A stretch of 64,000 nucleotides of DNA from Clostridium sp. CX1 (GCF_025398335.1 NZ_JAODOO010000005.1:124001-188000); one strand, 5' to 3'; counted from the first letter of the stretch, positions 26,681-37,891 are shown. Numbers and translations are program-made. Notes: a model not told the origin generated them from the sequence alone.

Positions 26681-29600
26681 CTATATTATCTTAATTGAAT
26701 CATCCCCAAATTTCCTTCTCAAAGTGGACATAAGTTCCAAGTCTTCATTAACCCAAAACTCAGTATCCAATCTAAACTTCTTTCTTTCTTTCTTCGTACA
26801 TAGATAAACAGGAGTGTTTCCTTTGAAGCTTATCAGTAGAGATTTAACTTCCGGCAGCAAGACCTTCAAAGTTCTTTCATCCTCAATTAACAGGTATAAA
26901 CTTCCCGTGTTAGCTTTAAGTAAGGGTTCAATACTTTCACATAATATCTTAGGTTGTTCTTCTTCTCTTATGCTGACCCTTCCCTTTATTAATACCATAC
27001 TGTCCTCATTGACTAGACCCTTATGCCTTTGAAATACTTTCGGAAATACAACCACTTCGATTGTACTATATAAATCTTCTACAGTTATAAAAGCCATCAT
27101 ATCATTATTTTTCGTAAACTTTTTTGTTACTGCTGCTATTATTCCTCCAATTATTACTTTATCTCCATCCTTTAATTTTGATTCTTGAATTATCCCCTCT
27201 TCTAAGGATTCACTTGCTACTATATCAGAAATATTTACGCTAGTATTTTTCTTTAGCGTTTCTTCATATTCCTCTAGAGGGTGTCCTGATAGATATAACC
27301 CAGTCATTTCTTTTTCCATTGCTAGGATATGTCTCTTTTCAAATTCTTGAATTGGAGGATACTGTATCTTAATACTTTCATCCTTTAAGCCGGCAAAAAG
27401 ACTTAATTGCCCATCTAAGTTCTTTTTTCTAGAACTACTTATACCATCTAATACCTTTTCATAAACGGCAAGCATTTTTGAGCGATATACTTTAAAACAG
27501 TCAAAGGCCCCAGCCTTAATCAAACTCTCAACTACTCTTTTATTTATAGAAGAAATATCTATTTTGTTGCAAAAATCAGAAATATCTAAAAACTTACCCT
27601 TGGCTTTTCTAGACTTTACTATACTATCTATAATATTCTCTCCAACGTTTTTTATGGCAGATAGGCCAAATCTTATAGTATTTTTTTCAACAGTAAACTT
27701 GGCATAACTTTCATTTATATCTGGCGGAAGGACCTGAATTCCCTTTTCATTAGCAAACCTTAAATAATAGGCAACCTTATCACTGTCCCCTTTTACACTA
27801 TTCAATGTAGCTGCTATAAACTCTGTAGGATAGTAGTACATTAAATAGGCAGTCTGATAAGATAATATAGCATAGGCTGCAGCATGGCTCTTATTAAAGG
27901 CATAACTTGCAAAATCCATCATCTGGTCAAATATCTTATTTGCAATTTCTTCACTTATACCATTTCTTATACATCCTGGCACTTCTACTTTACCATCTTC
28001 ATCTACTATACCAAAGATGAAATTCCGTCTTTCCTCCTCCATCACTTTATGTTTCTTTTTAGACATAGCACGTCTTACCAAGTCACTTCTCCCCATAGAA
28101 TATCCAGCAAGTTTTCTAACAATTCCCATAACCTGCTCCTGATAAACCATAACCCCATAGGTAACATTTAATATACTTTCTAAGTCAGGGGTCAAATATT
28201 CTACCTCTTCTGGATTATTCTTATTCCTAATATACCTTGGTATTTCTGCCATAGGTCCTGGTCTGTAAAGACTATTTCCTGCGATAATGTCTTCAATAGA
28301 ATCTGGTTTAAGTTCCTTCATGAAGGCAGTCATTCCAGGAGACTCAAGCTGAAAGACTCCTACAGTTTTCCCCTCTCCTAGCATGCCATAGACCTTTTTA
28401 TCATCATAATCTATCTTATTTAAATCTAAATTTATTCCCTTGTTATCCTTTATCATATTCACTGCATCCCGAATAACCGTCAAATTTCTTAGACCTAGGA
28501 AATCCATTTTTAATAGACCAAGCTCCTCTAAGGTCCCCATAGTAAACTGTGTTACTATATTACCTTCGTTTCTTTGAAGTGGAACGAAATTTACTAAAGG
28601 CTTCGAAGCTATAACAACTCCAGCAGCATGGGTTGATGTATGCCTTGGCAATCCCTCAAGAGCTCTTGCTACATCAATTAACTCTTTAGTTCTTATTTCA
28701 TCTTCATAAGCCTCTTTTAATTCTGGATTTAACTCCAAAGCTTTATCTATAGTTATATTTAAAACCGTTGGAATCATCTTCGCTATTCTATCTACCTCAC
28801 TGTAGGAGTAACTCATAGCTCTTCCAACATCTCTTATACAAGCTCTAGCAGCCATAGTTCCAAAGGTGACTATTTGAGAAACATTGTTAACACCGTACTT
28901 CTCCACTACATAGTCAATTACTTCTCCTCTTCTTTCGTAGCAGAAATCACTATCTATATCAGGCATGGACACACGTTCTGGATTAAGAAATCTTTCAAAA
29001 ATTAATCCGTACTTTATTGGGTCAATATCAGTTATTCCTAAAGTATATGCTACAAGAGACCCTGCTGCAGAACCTCTTCCCGGGCCAACCATAATGCCGT
29101 TATCTCTAGAATACCTCATAAAATCCCAAACTATAAGAAAGTAATCAACATAACCCATTTGCTTTATTACGCCAAGCTCATACTCTAGTCTTTCCCTAAG
29201 TTCATCAGTTAAAGCATTATATCTTTCCTTTAATCCGTCATAACAAAGTTCTCTCATATATTCGTAAGGGTCTTGATTTTCTGGCAGTGGAAACTTAGGC
29301 AATTTAGACTTATGAAACTCATAATCAAAGTTACACTGCTCAGCAATTTTAAGGGTATTTTCCAAGGCTTCAGGTACGTAGGAAAACAGTTCATGCATTT
29401 CCTCTGGTGACTTTAAGTAAAACTGATCAGAGGCGTATCTCATTCTATCCTCTTCTTCTACGGTCTTTCCCGTCTGTATACAAAGAAGTACATCATGAGA
29501 TTTATAGTCTTCCTTATTTATATAATGAACATCATTTGTTGCTACTAATGGTATGTCTAGTTCCCTTGACATACATACCAGTTCTTCATTTACTTTTAGC

Positions 29601-30157
29601 TGTTCTTCTATACCATGATACTGTAATTCTAGATAAAATCCTTCTTTAAATATCTCTTTATATAAAAGCGCTATTTCTTTAGCTTTATTCAAGTTTCCGT
29701 TTAAAATATTAGATTGAACTTCTCCACCTAGACATGCACTTAGAGCTATTAATCCTTCGCTGTGCTGCCTTAGAAACTCATGGTCTACTCTAGGCTTGTA
29801 ATAGAATCCATCAATAGAAGCTGTAGATACTATTTCCATTAGATTATTATAACCAGCTTCATTTTTTACTAGTAACACAAGATGATGGTTTTCATTTTCT
29901 TTATCATTTTGTTTTATGTGCATTGACTTTCCAGCAACATAGATTTCGCATCCTATTATCGGTTTAATTCCTTGTGCTTTAGCCTCTTGATAAAATTCTA
30001 CACATCCATACATAACTCCGTGGTCAGTTATAGCTATACTTTTCATTCCAAGCTCTTTTGCTCTAGCTATAAGATTTGGTATCTTGGCAGAGCTGTCCAA
30101 AAGAGAATACCCAGTATGCTGGTGTAAACTTACCCATTGATGTTTTTTTTCGCTCAT
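26681..30157 (-). CDS. dnaE: DNA polymerase III alpha subunit, DnaE type
   Basis: Replicative C-family polymerase of 1158 aa. The N-terminal PHP domain has LHQHTGYSLLDSSA; the palm carries the catalytic aspartates in PDIDSDFCYERR. The thumb/finger region has the family segments HAAGVVIAS, YRPGPMAEIP and YQEQVMGI; a helix-hairpin-helix (INKRVVESLIKAGAFD) and a C-terminal OB-fold (about 985-1075) follow. It has no exonuclease insertion, unlike PolC, which Firmicutes carry elsewhere. ATG at 30157 has an AGAGGTG site. The dnaE-pfkA-pyk order is typical for clostridia. Confidence 0.97.
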   Translation of the reverse strand: MSEKKHQWVSLHQHTGYSLLDSSAKIPNLIARAKELGMKSIAITDHGVMYGCVEFYQEAKAQGIKPIIGCEIYVAGKSMHIKQNDKENENHHLVLLVKNEAGYNNLMEIVSTASIDGFYYKPRVDHEFLRQHSEGLIALSACLGGEVQSNILNGNLNKAKEIALLYKEIFKEGFYLELQYHGIEEQLKVNEELVCMSRELDIPLVATNDVHYINKEDYKSHDVLLCIQTGKTVEEEDRMRYASDQFYLKSPEEMHELFSYVPEALENTLKIAEQCNFDYEFHKSKLPKFPLPENQDPYEYMRELCYDGLKERYNALTDELRERLEYELGVIKQMGYVDYFLIVWDFMRYSRDNGIMVGPGRGSAAGSLVAYTLGITDIDPIKYGLIFERFLNPERVSMPDIDSDFCYERRGEVIDYVVEKYGVNNVSQIVTFGTMAARACIRDVGRAMSYSYSEVDRIAKMIPTVLNITIDKALELNPELKEAYEDEIRTKELIDVARALEGLPRHTSTHAAGVVIASKPLVNFVPLQRNEGNIVTQFTMGTLEELGLLKMDFLGLRNLTVIRDAVNMIKDNKGINLDLNKIDYDDKKVYGMLGEGKTVGVFQLESPGMTAFMKELKPDSIEDIIAGNSLYRPGPMAEIPRYIRNKNNPEEVEYLTPDLESILNVTYGVMVYQEQVMGIVRKLAGYSMGRSDLVRRAMSKKKHKVMEEERRNFIFGIVDEDGKVEVPGCIRNGISEEIANKIFDQMMDFASYAFNKSHAAAYAILSYQTAYLMYYYPTEFIAATLNSVKGDSDKVAYYLRFANEKGIQVLPPDINESYAKFTVEKNTIRFGLSAIKNVGENIIDSIVKSRKAKGKFLDISDFCNKIDISSINKRVVESLIKAGAFDCFKVYRSKMLAVYEKVLDGISSSRKKNLDGQLSLFAGLKDESIKIQYPPIQEFEKRHILAMEKEMTGLYLSGHPLEEYEETLKKNTSVNISDIVASESLEEGIIQESKLKDGDKVIIGGIIAAVTKKFTKNNDMMAFITVEDLYSTIEVVVFPKVFQRHKGLVNEDSMVLIKGRVSIREEEQPKILCESIEPLLKANTGSLYLLIEDERTLKVLLPEVKSLLISFKGNTPVYLCTKKERKKFRLDTEFWVNEDLELMSTLRRKFGDDSIKII

Positions 30158-30257
30158 TAGTTCACCTCTTCCGTAAAAGCTTATCTAAAATATTGACAAA
30201 TTACTCTTAAATTATATCACTATACTAGGTATTTTTTAATAACATATGTTTTTCCAA

Positions 30258-30295
30258 TAAAAAAGGCAGATAGCAAGTACAAATGCCGTCTACCT
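30258..30295 (-). terminator. Terminator after the ytoI-like gene
   Basis: Arms AGGCAGA (30264-30270) and TCTACCT (30289-30295) pair with one G-U and extend inward with GC pairs; six T follow on the minus strand. Confidence 0.8.
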
Positions 30296-30313
30296 GAAAT
30301 GAACTTATTTAAT

Positions 30314-31618
30314 TTACCTTCTTATAATTTTAGCTGATAGAAAGGCTTTCGCTATTATATCTTTCTTGCTATTAAACATATCAATTTCTACCTTACAAAA
30401 GTTCCTACCTGTATCTATTATATCAGTATAAATTTCTATAATGCTGTCCACCTGAACCGGCTTCATAAAATATGTATTTATACTATCAACAAGTACATTA
30501 ATGTTATTTCTTTGTCTCAAAGCCATAATTCCCATAGTTGATAGCAGCATATTTAGAGCACTCCAAGAAGCTGTTCCTATAGGATCTAACATTTCCGGAG
30601 TTATTTTTCCATAAAAACGAACCTTATCTCCAGTAGTTTCAAATTCAAAGTTCTTTAACACAGAGTCTTCTAGGGTCTCAGCAGCTTGCGGCTGTCTTGC
30701 CATATATTGCAAAGCTTTTATTACGTCCTGTCTTGTAATAACCCCTACTAGTTTTTTCCCTTTAACTACAGGAAACAATTCAATGCCTTCCCACCCCATT
30801 ATATGAGCTGCGTAAGCCACAGTGGTTTTAGGAGTTACCGTTATAGGCTCCTTATGCATTACTCTGCCAATAGCTTCATCATCACTTTCTCTGTTAGATA
30901 AATCCTTCATCGTAATGACTCCAACAACCTTATGCTCATCATCTACCACTGGATACCTTTGATGTTTAGTATTAACCATTACTTCCTTCCATTTCGCTAC
31001 CGTATCAGTAACCTTTAAGAAATAAGGATTACTTTCCATAATATCTTCAACTAAAACTATATCTTTTTTTATGAGATTTTCTGATATGGCTTTATTTATC
31101 ATGCTGGCAACAGTAAAACTATCATAGGTAGTAGAGATTATAGGAAGGCATTTTTCATTAGCCAACCTTTTTATTTCATCACTGCAACCAAAGCCACCAG
31201 TTATAAGAACACCGGAATTGCTTAGCAATGCTAGCCTTTGTGCTTCTTCTCTATTTCCTACAATGAGAAGACAATCCTGTGTAACATACTTTTCCATAGC
31301 ATCAATAGTCATAGCTCCTATAGCAAATCTATGCAGCGTCTTATGTATACCATCTTTTCCTCCCAGCAATGTTCCATCTATAATATTTATCACTTCACCA
31401 TAAGTTAATGCTTCAATATTTTTTTTCTCTACTTTTTCAATTCTTACCGTTCCAACTCTAGGTATGGTAGTAACTATCCCTAAAGCATCTGAATCTTTTA
31501 TTGCTCTGTAAGCAGTTCCGTCACTGACCCCCAAATCGTTAGCTATGCTTCTTACTGAGATTTTTGTTCCAACTTCCAGTGAAAGTATATATTTAATTAT
31601 ATCCTCATGTTTTGACAT
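30314..31618 (-). CDS. ytoI: YtoI-like regulator: HTH, DRTGG, twin CBS and hotdog domains
   Basis: 434 aa with four parts: an N-terminal winged helix (1-60; SIANDLGVSDGTAYRAI), a DRTGG domain (about 70-185), a CBS pair (about 190-310; KHQRYPVVDDEHKVVGVIT and GVITRQDVIKAL), and a C-terminal thioesterase-like hotdog fold (about 330-434). The layout and length match B. subtilis YtoI, whose role is not established; CBS pairs commonly bind adenosine nucleotides. It begins 9 nt after the whiA stop and uses a ribosome site within the whiA end. Confidence 0.88.
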   Translation of the reverse strand: MSKHEDIIKYILSLEVGTKISVRSIANDLGVSDGTAYRAIKDSDALGIVTTIPRVGTVRIEKVEKKNIEALTYGEVINIIDGTLLGGKDGIHKTLHRFAIGAMTIDAMEKYVTQDCLLIVGNREEAQRLALLSNSGVLITGGFGCSDEIKRLANEKCLPIISTTYDSFTVASMINKAISENLIKKDIVLVEDIMESNPYFLKVTDTVAKWKEVMVNTKHQRYPVVDDEHKVVGVITMKDLSNRESDDEAIGRVMHKEPITVTPKTTVAYAAHIMGWEGIELFPVVKGKKLVGVITRQDVIKALQYMARQPQAAETLEDSVLKNFEFETTGDKVRFYGKITPEMLDPIGTASWSALNMLLSTMGIMALRQRNNINVLVDSINTYFMKPVQVDSIIEIYTDIIDTGRNFCKVEIDMFNSKKDIIAKAFLSAKIIRR

Positions 31619-31627
31619 AGTCTGTTC

Positions 31628-32581
31628 CTACCTTCCTTCTTTTCTAAGTTCCTCAGCTATTTTTTCTATTCTTCTTAGTCTATGGTTAACACCTGATTTG
31701 CCTACTGGTGGGTTAAGCATTTCTCCTAACTCTTTTAGGGATTCATCAGGATAACTCAGTCTAAGTTCTGCGATTTCTCTTAAATTCTTAGGAAGTCTAG
31801 CAAGACCTATTTCTTTCTGAATAAGTTTTATACTTTCAACCTGCCTTACTGCAGCGTTAACAGTTTTACTTAAGTTAGCAGTTTCACAATTAACAAGCCT
31901 ATTTACGTTATTTCTCATCTCCTTCATAATTCTAACGTTCTCTAATTCTAAAAGAGATGCATGGGCTCCTATTATGTTAAGCAAATCAACTATTTGCTCC
32001 CCTTCCTTAAGATAAACTATATAGCTGCTCTTTCTTTGTATTACCTTTGAGTTTAATCCATATTCATTTATAAGATCACTTAAATCTTCTGAGTAATCAT
32101 TATCGTGGGTAACAAATTCTAAATGATAGGTTTTCTCAGGATTGCTGATACTGCCTCCGCCTAAAAATGCTCCTTTTATATAGGCTCTTTTGCACTCCTC
32201 TGTTTTTATTATTCTTTTTGGTATGCTGTAATCAAGGGAAAATACATTTTCATTTTCTTTTAAGAGTCCTACTTGTTTAAGTAATCCTCTAACATTCATT
32301 TCCTCTGTAATTAATATCATATACACATTATTTTTCTTAAGGGAATTGCTCTTTTTTACTAGTATCTGGGTGTGCATGTTAAAATGTTCTTTTAGTATCT
32401 TGAATATGAATCTTGCAATAGCAGGGTTTTCTGTAGTAACTTTAAAGCTAAATTGCTTATTTCCACCAAGGAGCAAAGTACCACTAACTTTCATTATGGC
32501 AGACAACTCAGCTATTGCTTCTTCTTTGGTAATATTCGTATATCTACAAACCTCATTCTTAACTTTAACTGAAAACGACAT
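31628..32581 (-). CDS. whiA: DNA-binding protein WhiA
   Basis: 317 aa, normal WhiA length. The N-terminal half has the homing-endonuclease-like fold (segment AYIKGAFLGGGSISNPEK, without catalytic endonuclease residues). The C-terminal half has a helix-turn-helix domain (LRLSYPDESLKELGEML and GVNHRLRRIEKIAEEL). In streptomycetes it controls sporulation division; in B. subtilis it affects division and chromosome segregation. It lies in the conserved rapZ-glmR-whiA order, 11 nt after glmR. Confidence 0.96.
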   Translation of the reverse strand: MSFSVKVKNEVCRYTNITKEEAIAELSAIMKVSGTLLLGGNKQFSFKVTTENPAIARFIFKILKEHFNMHTQILVKKSNSLKKNNVYMILITEEMNVRGLLKQVGLLKENENVFSLDYSIPKRIIKTEECKRAYIKGAFLGGGSISNPEKTYHLEFVTHDNDYSEDLSDLINEYGLNSKVIQRKSSYIVYLKEGEQIVDLLNIIGAHASLLELENVRIMKEMRNNVNRLVNCETANLSKTVNAAVRQVESIKLIQKEIGLARLPKNLREIAELRLSYPDESLKELGEMLNPPVGKSGVNHRLRRIEKIAEELRKEGR

Positions 32582-32592
32582 ATGCTCTCTCC

Positions 32593-33924
32593 CTATTTGT
32601 TCTTATTTTGCTTTAATCTTTCTGATAAGTAGAAGTATTCAATAATTTTCTTTCTATCAAATAGAAGCTTCTTCTCCATAATAGTCTCTATTAAAATCGA
32701 TGCTAATTTTTCTGAATTATGTCTTATCAGACCATTTCTTATAGATATAAAATCTCCTTCTATAATGTTAACGTTGAGTTTTTTTACTTTCTCCTCATCT
32801 ATTTTTACAAGATGTGATTCTTCTTCTTTGTATTTTCCCTCAAGCTCTCTATCAATCTTACCTACATTTATAATTACATAATCAATTATACCGTTGACTG
32901 AGTGCTTAAAAATAGATTCTATATGGTCTTCTACACCAAATCCATCTGTTTCTCCAGGTTGTGTCATTATATTTGATACATATAACTTTATAGCCTTTGT
33001 TTTCTGCATTGCATTAGATATATCTTTAACTAAAAGATTAGGAATTACACTAGTATACAGACTGCCCGGTCCTAAAATTATGGCATCTGCTTCTAGTATC
33101 GCCTCTACTGCCTCCTTAAGGGCCCTTGCGTTCTTAGGTTCTATAAATACCTTTTCAATTCGGCTGTTATGCTTAATTGCTTCCTCAGGAATATTAGATT
33201 CTCCCTCTATAATCATTCCATTCTTAAGCTTAGCCTTTAGTATTAAGTTATCTAAAGTAACAGGCATAACTTTGCCTGTTACTGCTAATACTGAACTCAT
33301 TTTATGAACTGCTTCCTCGAAATTACTAGATATCCCATCCATAGCTGCTAAAAATAGGTTACCAAAGCTTTGATTTTTAAGCCTTCCATCTTTAAATCTG
33401 TACTGTAAAAGTTCTTCCATAAGAGGTTCTGTATCTGCAAGAGCAAGGATACAGTTTCTTATGTCCCCTGGTGGCAGCATTCCCAGATCTTCTCTTAAAT
33501 CACCAGACCCGCCTCCATCATCTGCAACAGTAACTATTGCAGTGATATTTGAAGTATAGTACTTTAATCCCCTAAGCATTGTAGATAGTCCTGTTCCTCC
33601 ACCTATTACTACAACTTTAGGTCCTTTTACCAAAAGCCTTTTTTCATATATAAGATTTTCCAACTTTCTAGAATCTAAAGATACGCTTAAATAACCTTTA
33701 TTTATTAATGCTATTATAGACCTCATACCTTGAGTTATAGATATATATAATACAAAAACACCAGATACTATTAAAAATACATAAAAGGATATATAGTACA
33801 TACTATAAAATCTTCTATTAACAAATTCCAGTACGCCAAATACTATAAATAATATTCCCATGGCACCAAGCATAACCCATCTTTTTACCTTTATGCCCGG
33901 TCTAAGCCAATCTACTATTTTCAT
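32593..33924 (-). CDS. glmR: Gluconeogenesis/cell-wall factor GlmR (YvcK/CofD family), membrane-anchored form
   Basis: 443 aa. The nucleotide-sugar-binding CofD-like core begins near residue 100 with [17 protein letters not shown] and continues through [12 protein letters not shown] and [17 protein letters not shown]. In Bacillus the protein binds UDP-GlcNAc and supports GlmS activity. Here an added N-terminal part of about 95 residues holds two hydrophobic helices (about 17-34 and 43-63), so the protein is probably membrane-tethered; B. subtilis GlmR (about 317 aa) lacks this. Its ATG overlaps the rapZ stop by 4 nt (ATGA coupling). Confidence 0.93.
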   Translation of the reverse strand: MKIVDWLRPGIKVKRWVMLGAMGILFIVFGVLEFVNRRFYSMYYISFYVFLIVSGVFVLYISITQGMRSIIALINKGYLSVSLDSRKLENLIYEKRLLVKGPKVVVIGGGTGLSTMLRGLKYYTSNITAIVTVADDGGGSGDLREDLGMLPPGDIRNCILALADTEPLMEELLQYRFKDGRLKNQSFGNLFLAAMDGISSNFEEAVHKMSSVLAVTGKVMPVTLDNLILKAKLKNGMIIEGESNIPEEAIKHNSRIEKVFIEPKNARALKEAVEAILEADAIILGPGSLYTSVIPNLLVKDISNAMQKTKAIKLYVSNIMTQPGETDGFGVEDHIESIFKHSVNGIIDYVIINVGKIDRELEGKYKEEESHLVKIDEEKVKKLNVNIIEGDFISIRNGLIRHNSEKLASILIETIMEKKLLFDRKKIIEYFYLSERLKQNKNK

Positions 33925-34805
33925 AGTTTCTTACCACCTTTATTAACGTCTTCATCTATGTCTCTGTGGTCAATGTTTACCCTGTACTCATTATTCGTCA
34001 ACTTTTCATAAATAGCATTTGCTATAGTTACTGAACGGTGTCTTCCCCCGGTACATCCTATGGATACAATCAACTGCCTTTTTCCTTCTTTTAAATAATT
34101 TGGAATTAAATATTGTAACATATCTTCTAATTTGTCAATAAAATTGTTAGTTTCCTCAAAACTCATTACATAATCTCTAACAGGTTTATCATTTCCTGAG
34201 TACTTCTTTAACTCTGGAATATAGTAAGGATTTGGTAAAAATCTTACATCAAATACTAAATCTGAATCTACAGGTATGCCATATTTAAATCCAAAAGAGA
34301 GTATGGTTATCATTAATTGAGTCTCCATCTGTCCCTCTTCTGAATATATCTTTGTTATCTCTTCTCTCAGTTCTCTAGTGGCAAGTTTTGACGTGTCTAT
34401 TATATTATCAGCTCTATCCTTTACTTCTCTTAACTTGTTTCTTTCCATTGATATTCCATTTAATATTCTCCCATCTGGGGCTAAAGGATGCTTTCTTCTA
34501 GACTCTTTAAATCTCTTAACTAGCACCTCGTCGGAAGCGTCTAAAAATAGAATTTCATACTTATATCCTTGTTCTTTAAGGTACTTTAAGCTCTCAAATA
34601 AATCATCAAAGAACTTTCCACCTCTTATATCTATAACTAAAGCTATCTTATCTATCTTACCGTCTGTTTGATAGCAAGCCTCTGCAAACTTAGGTATTAG
34701 TGTAGGAGGAAGGTTATCTACACAAAAATATCCCAAATCTTCCAGGTTCCTTATAGCCTGAGTTTTACCTGCACCAGACAGACCTGTTACTATAACAAAT
34801 CTCAT
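33921..34805 (-). CDS. rapZ: RapZ/YvcJ nucleotide-binding RNase adapter protein
   Basis: 294 aa with Walker [10 protein letters not shown] and the C-terminal block [18 protein letters not shown]. In E. coli RapZ senses glucosamine-6-phosphate and guides decay of the GlmZ sRNA; Gram-positive YvcJ is a GTP/ATP-binding protein with less clear function. The ATG at 34805 is 7 nt after GGAGG; the GTG at 34811 is too close to the same site. It is first in rapZ-glmR-whiA-ytoI. Confidence 0.95.
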   Translation of the reverse strand: MRFVIVTGLSGAGKTQAIRNLEDLGYFCVDNLPPTLIPKFAEACYQTDGKIDKIALVIDIRGGKFFDDLFESLKYLKEQGYKYEILFLDASDEVLVKRFKESRRKHPLAPDGRILNGISMERNKLREVKDRADNIIDTSKLATRELREEITKIYSEEGQMETQLMITILSFGFKYGIPVDSDLVFDVRFLPNPYYIPELKKYSGNDKPVRDYVMSFEETNNFIDKLEDMLQYLIPNYLKEGKRQLIVSIGCTGGRHRSVTIANAIYEKLTNNEYRVNIDHRDIDEDVNKGGKKL

Positions 34806-34926
34806 TGTCACTCCTCCTATTAACTTTTTTCACATGAACTGCTAATTAAATCCTTCTCATTATATATACTTTATGGATTTACTTTTATAATTATAACACA
34901 ACAATTTATAAGAAGGAATACAAGAT

Positions 34927-34971
34927 AAAATGGAGAATTTAACACAAATATGATGTTAAATTCTCCATTTT
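34927..34971. terminator. Bidirectional-type terminator after murB
   Basis: 18-bp perfect arms (34927-34944 and 34954-34971; core GGAGAATTTAACA) with a 9-nt loop and AT-rich flanks ATTTTATC and TATTTTAT. It separates murB from rapZ. Confidence 0.88.
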
Positions 34972-34974
34972 ATT

Positions 34975-35892
34975 TTATATATCTTCTCCAATAATTCTTA
35001 CTTCTGTGGAAAGTTCTACTCCAAATTTCTCCTTAACTTTTGTTTGAACAATTTTAATTAAGTCTAGAATATCCTGTGCAGTAGCATTACCTTTATTTAT
35101 TATAAATCCAGAATGCTTTTCTGATACTTGGGCATCTCCGATACTGATGCCTTTTAAACCGGTATCTTCTATTAATTTAGCTGCAAAGTAGCCTTCAGGT
35201 CTTTTAAATGTACTTCCTGCTGAAGCATATTCAAGAGGCTGTTTCTCTGTTCTTCTAGCACTTAAATCATCTATTCTCTCTTTTATTTTGCTATATTCCC
35301 CTTTTTCTAAATTAAAGGTTACTTCTAATACGGTATACCCATATTTAAGTATTGAACTTATCCTATATCCAAGCTCCAGCTCTTCTTTACTAAGAACTTT
35401 TATATTTCCATCACTGTCTATAATTTTAGCGCTTTCTATAACATAAGATATCTCACCATTGTAAGCTCCTGCATTCATTGTAACTGCACCGCCGATGCTT
35501 CCAGGAATACCACAAGCGAATTCAAAGCCAGTTAAACTATTCTCTAAAGCAAAATCCGATACGTCCTTTAAAAGAGCACCACTTTCAGCAATTATTTTAG
35601 TTCCTTGTAACTTTATTTTATCTAACTTGGATAACTTAACTACTACCCCTCTTATTCCGCCATCCTTGACAAGCAAATTAGTACCATTACCAATTATATA
35701 ACATGGTACACCATCTTTTTTACACAATTTCACAACTTCTACTACTTCTTCGAAGCTTTCTGGATTAACTAGTATATCTACTGGGCCCCCTATTTTGAAA
35801 GATGTATGATTTTTCATAAGTGAATCTATTTCTATATCTTTTGGATCCAATATTTCCATTAACTTTGTACTAAAACTTTTAAATCTATTCAT
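34975..35892 (-). CDS. murB: UDP-N-acetylenolpyruvoylglucosamine reductase MurB
   Basis: FAD-dependent second enzyme of UDP-MurNAc synthesis, 305 aa. FAD-binding [10 protein letters not shown] and [20 protein letters not shown], the catalytic Ser block [11 protein letters not shown], and the terminal Glu in [10 protein letters not shown] are visible. The length and lack of the E. coli loop indicate the type II form of Gram-positives. AAGGAGA site before ATG 35892. It lies 107 nt downstream of uvrC. Confidence 0.96.
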   Translation of the reverse strand: MNRFKSFSTKLMEILDPKDIEIDSLMKNHTSFKIGGPVDILVNPESFEEVVEVVKLCKKDGVPCYIIGNGTNLLVKDGGIRGVVVKLSKLDKIKLQGTKIIAESGALLKDVSDFALENSLTGFEFACGIPGSIGGAVTMNAGAYNGEISYVIESAKIIDSDGNIKVLSKEELELGYRISSILKYGYTVLEVTFNLEKGEYSKIKERIDDLSARRTEKQPLEYASAGSTFKRPEGYFAAKLIEDTGLKGISIGDAQVSEKHSGFIINKGNATAQDILDLIKIVQTKVKEKFGVELSTEVRIIGEDI

Positions 35893-35999
35893 GGTCTATT
35901 CTCCTTGAAAATTAAAATTATGTATCATAACTAGTATAATGTATGTACAATTCTTAATCAAGATTTATATCCCTTATACTTGATTTCCTAGTGTACATT

Positions 36000-37874
36000 T
36001 TATTTCTCTTCCTTATTCCTGCCAAAAAACTCAATAATACTTAAAGCCGCTTTCCTGTCTATAGAAGGTGTCTGTAAGAGCTCTTCAACGTTGGCCTTTT
36101 TTATATTTTCTATAGACCCAAATTTCTTTAGAAGCTCTTTTCTTCTTTTTTCACCTACATTAGGTATATCCTCAAGTACTGAGTGAAGCACTCTCTTATT
36201 TCTTAAGCTTCTGTGATAGGTTATTGCAAACCTATGGACCTCATCTTGTATCCTTGTAACAAGTCTCATTACATTAGTGTTACGATTTATCATAAGCTCA
36301 TTATTATTATATATTAATCCTCTTGTATTGTGCTTAACATCTTTAACCATTCCACAGACTGGAATAGTAATGTTAAGGCTTTTTAGTACTTCAAGCGCAA
36401 CGTTAACCTGGCCTTTTCCCCCATCCATTAATATTAAATCGGGAAATACCGAAAACTTTCCTGAGCTTAAGTTTATTTTATTCTCTTGAATTTCCCTTAT
36501 TTCATCTAACCCATGTTGAAACCTTCGTGTTAAGATTTCCCTCATACTATCATAATCATTTGCACCTTTTACGGTGTTTATTTTAAATCTTCTATAATCA
36601 CTATTTTTAGCTCTTCCTTCCTCGAATACAACCATGGTTCCTACAGAGTCTACTCCCTGAATGTTAGATATATCATAAGCTTCTATCCTATGTGGAATAT
36701 CTTCTAAATTAAGTATATTGGAAAGCTCTTGTAAAGATGACTTATAAATCTCTTTATCTTGAATAAATTTCAACTTAAAATGCTCCAAAGTCATCTTGGC
36801 ATTCTTTTCAACTAAATTTAAGGTTTCTTTTTTTTCTCCTTTTTGCGGTATCTTAATTATAACCTTTGAGCCACGTTTCATACCTAGCCATTGCTCAAGT
36901 AATTCTCTATCATCTGTTTCCGGCACATATATAGTTTTAGGTATATATGCAGTACCTCCATAGAATTCTTTTATAAAATTTGCTGTTATTTCTCCCTTTT
37001 CAGAATCCCCGGTATTCTCCACAATAAAGTGTTCTCTACCAGTTATCTTCCCTGCCCTTAAGAAAAATACTTGAATACAGCTATCTTTTTCATCACTATA
37101 TATATTTATGAAATCTTCGTCCTCAAAATTCCCTGTTATTATTTTTTGTTTTTCTCTAATTTTCTGCACCGCTAATAATTTATCCCTCAAACCAGCTGCC
37201 TTTTCAAATTCTAAGTTTTCTGCGGCAGCATCCATTTGCCCCTTCAATTTTTCAATTACATTTTTATCTCTTCCTGATAACAGGTCAACTACATCAGCAA
37301 CTATCTTGTCATAGTCACTTTTACTTATATACCCTCCACAAGGTGCCTTACACAGTCCTATATGGTAATTGAGACAAGGTCTTGTTTTTTCACCATCTTC
37401 TTTTATGAGCCTTTTACAGTTTCTTATAGGAAAAATATTTTTTATAAGTTCCATGGTTTCATACACAGCAGAAACATCTGTATAAGGACCAAAGTATTTT
37501 GCACCATCCTTCGCCAATGTTCTAGTTATAAATATTCTAGGAAAGTCTTCATTAGTAGTTACCTTTATAAATGGATAGTGTTTATCATCCTTAAGTAATA
37601 TATTATATCTAGGTCTATATTTCTTTATTAGATTACACTCTAGTATAAGAGCTTCCATTTCAGAATCTGTAACTATATACTCGAACTCACTAATGTGTTT
37701 AACCATAGCTTTTACTTTTTCAGAATGATTTTTTGAGTTTTGAAAATACTGTCTAACTCTATTTTTTAATACCTTAGCCTTACCAACATATATTATTTCA
37801 CCTAAAGAATTCTTCATTAAATATACCCCTGGTTTATCAGGCAAAATCTTCAACTGATACTGGAAATCAAACAC
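36000..37874 (-). CDS. uvrC: Excinuclease ABC subunit C
   Basis: 624 aa dual-incision nuclease of nucleotide excision repair. The GIY-YIG domain (1-95; KPGVYLMKNSLGEIIYVGKA), UVR helix pair (about 205-240; MDAAAENLEFEKAAGLRDKL), an RNase H-like endonuclease domain (RIEAYDISNIQG and LILMDGGKGQ) and the C-terminal HhH pair (PNVGEKRRKELLKKFGS) are in order. Start is GTG at 37874 after AGGAGTG. It follows the YdjM-type gene by 17 nt, away from uvrBA at 42-47 kb. Confidence 0.96.
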   Translation of the reverse strand: MFDFQYQLKILPDKPGVYLMKNSLGEIIYVGKAKVLKNRVRQYFQNSKNHSEKVKAMVKHISEFEYIVTDSEMEALILECNLIKKYRPRYNILLKDDKHYPFIKVTTNEDFPRIFITRTLAKDGAKYFGPYTDVSAVYETMELIKNIFPIRNCKRLIKEDGEKTRPCLNYHIGLCKAPCGGYISKSDYDKIVADVVDLLSGRDKNVIEKLKGQMDAAAENLEFEKAAGLRDKLLAVQKIREKQKIITGNFEDEDFINIYSDEKDSCIQVFFLRAGKITGREHFIVENTGDSEKGEITANFIKEFYGGTAYIPKTIYVPETDDRELLEQWLGMKRGSKVIIKIPQKGEKKETLNLVEKNAKMTLEHFKLKFIQDKEIYKSSLQELSNILNLEDIPHRIEAYDISNIQGVDSVGTMVVFEEGRAKNSDYRRFKINTVKGANDYDSMREILTRRFQHGLDEIREIQENKINLSSGKFSVFPDLILMDGGKGQVNVALEVLKSLNITIPVCGMVKDVKHNTRGLIYNNNELMINRNTNVMRLVTRIQDEVHRFAITYHRSLRNKRVLHSVLEDIPNVGEKRRKELLKKFGSIENIKKANVEELLQTPSIDRKAALSIIEFFGRNKEEK

Positions 37875-37891
37875 AAAATCACTCCTAAAAA

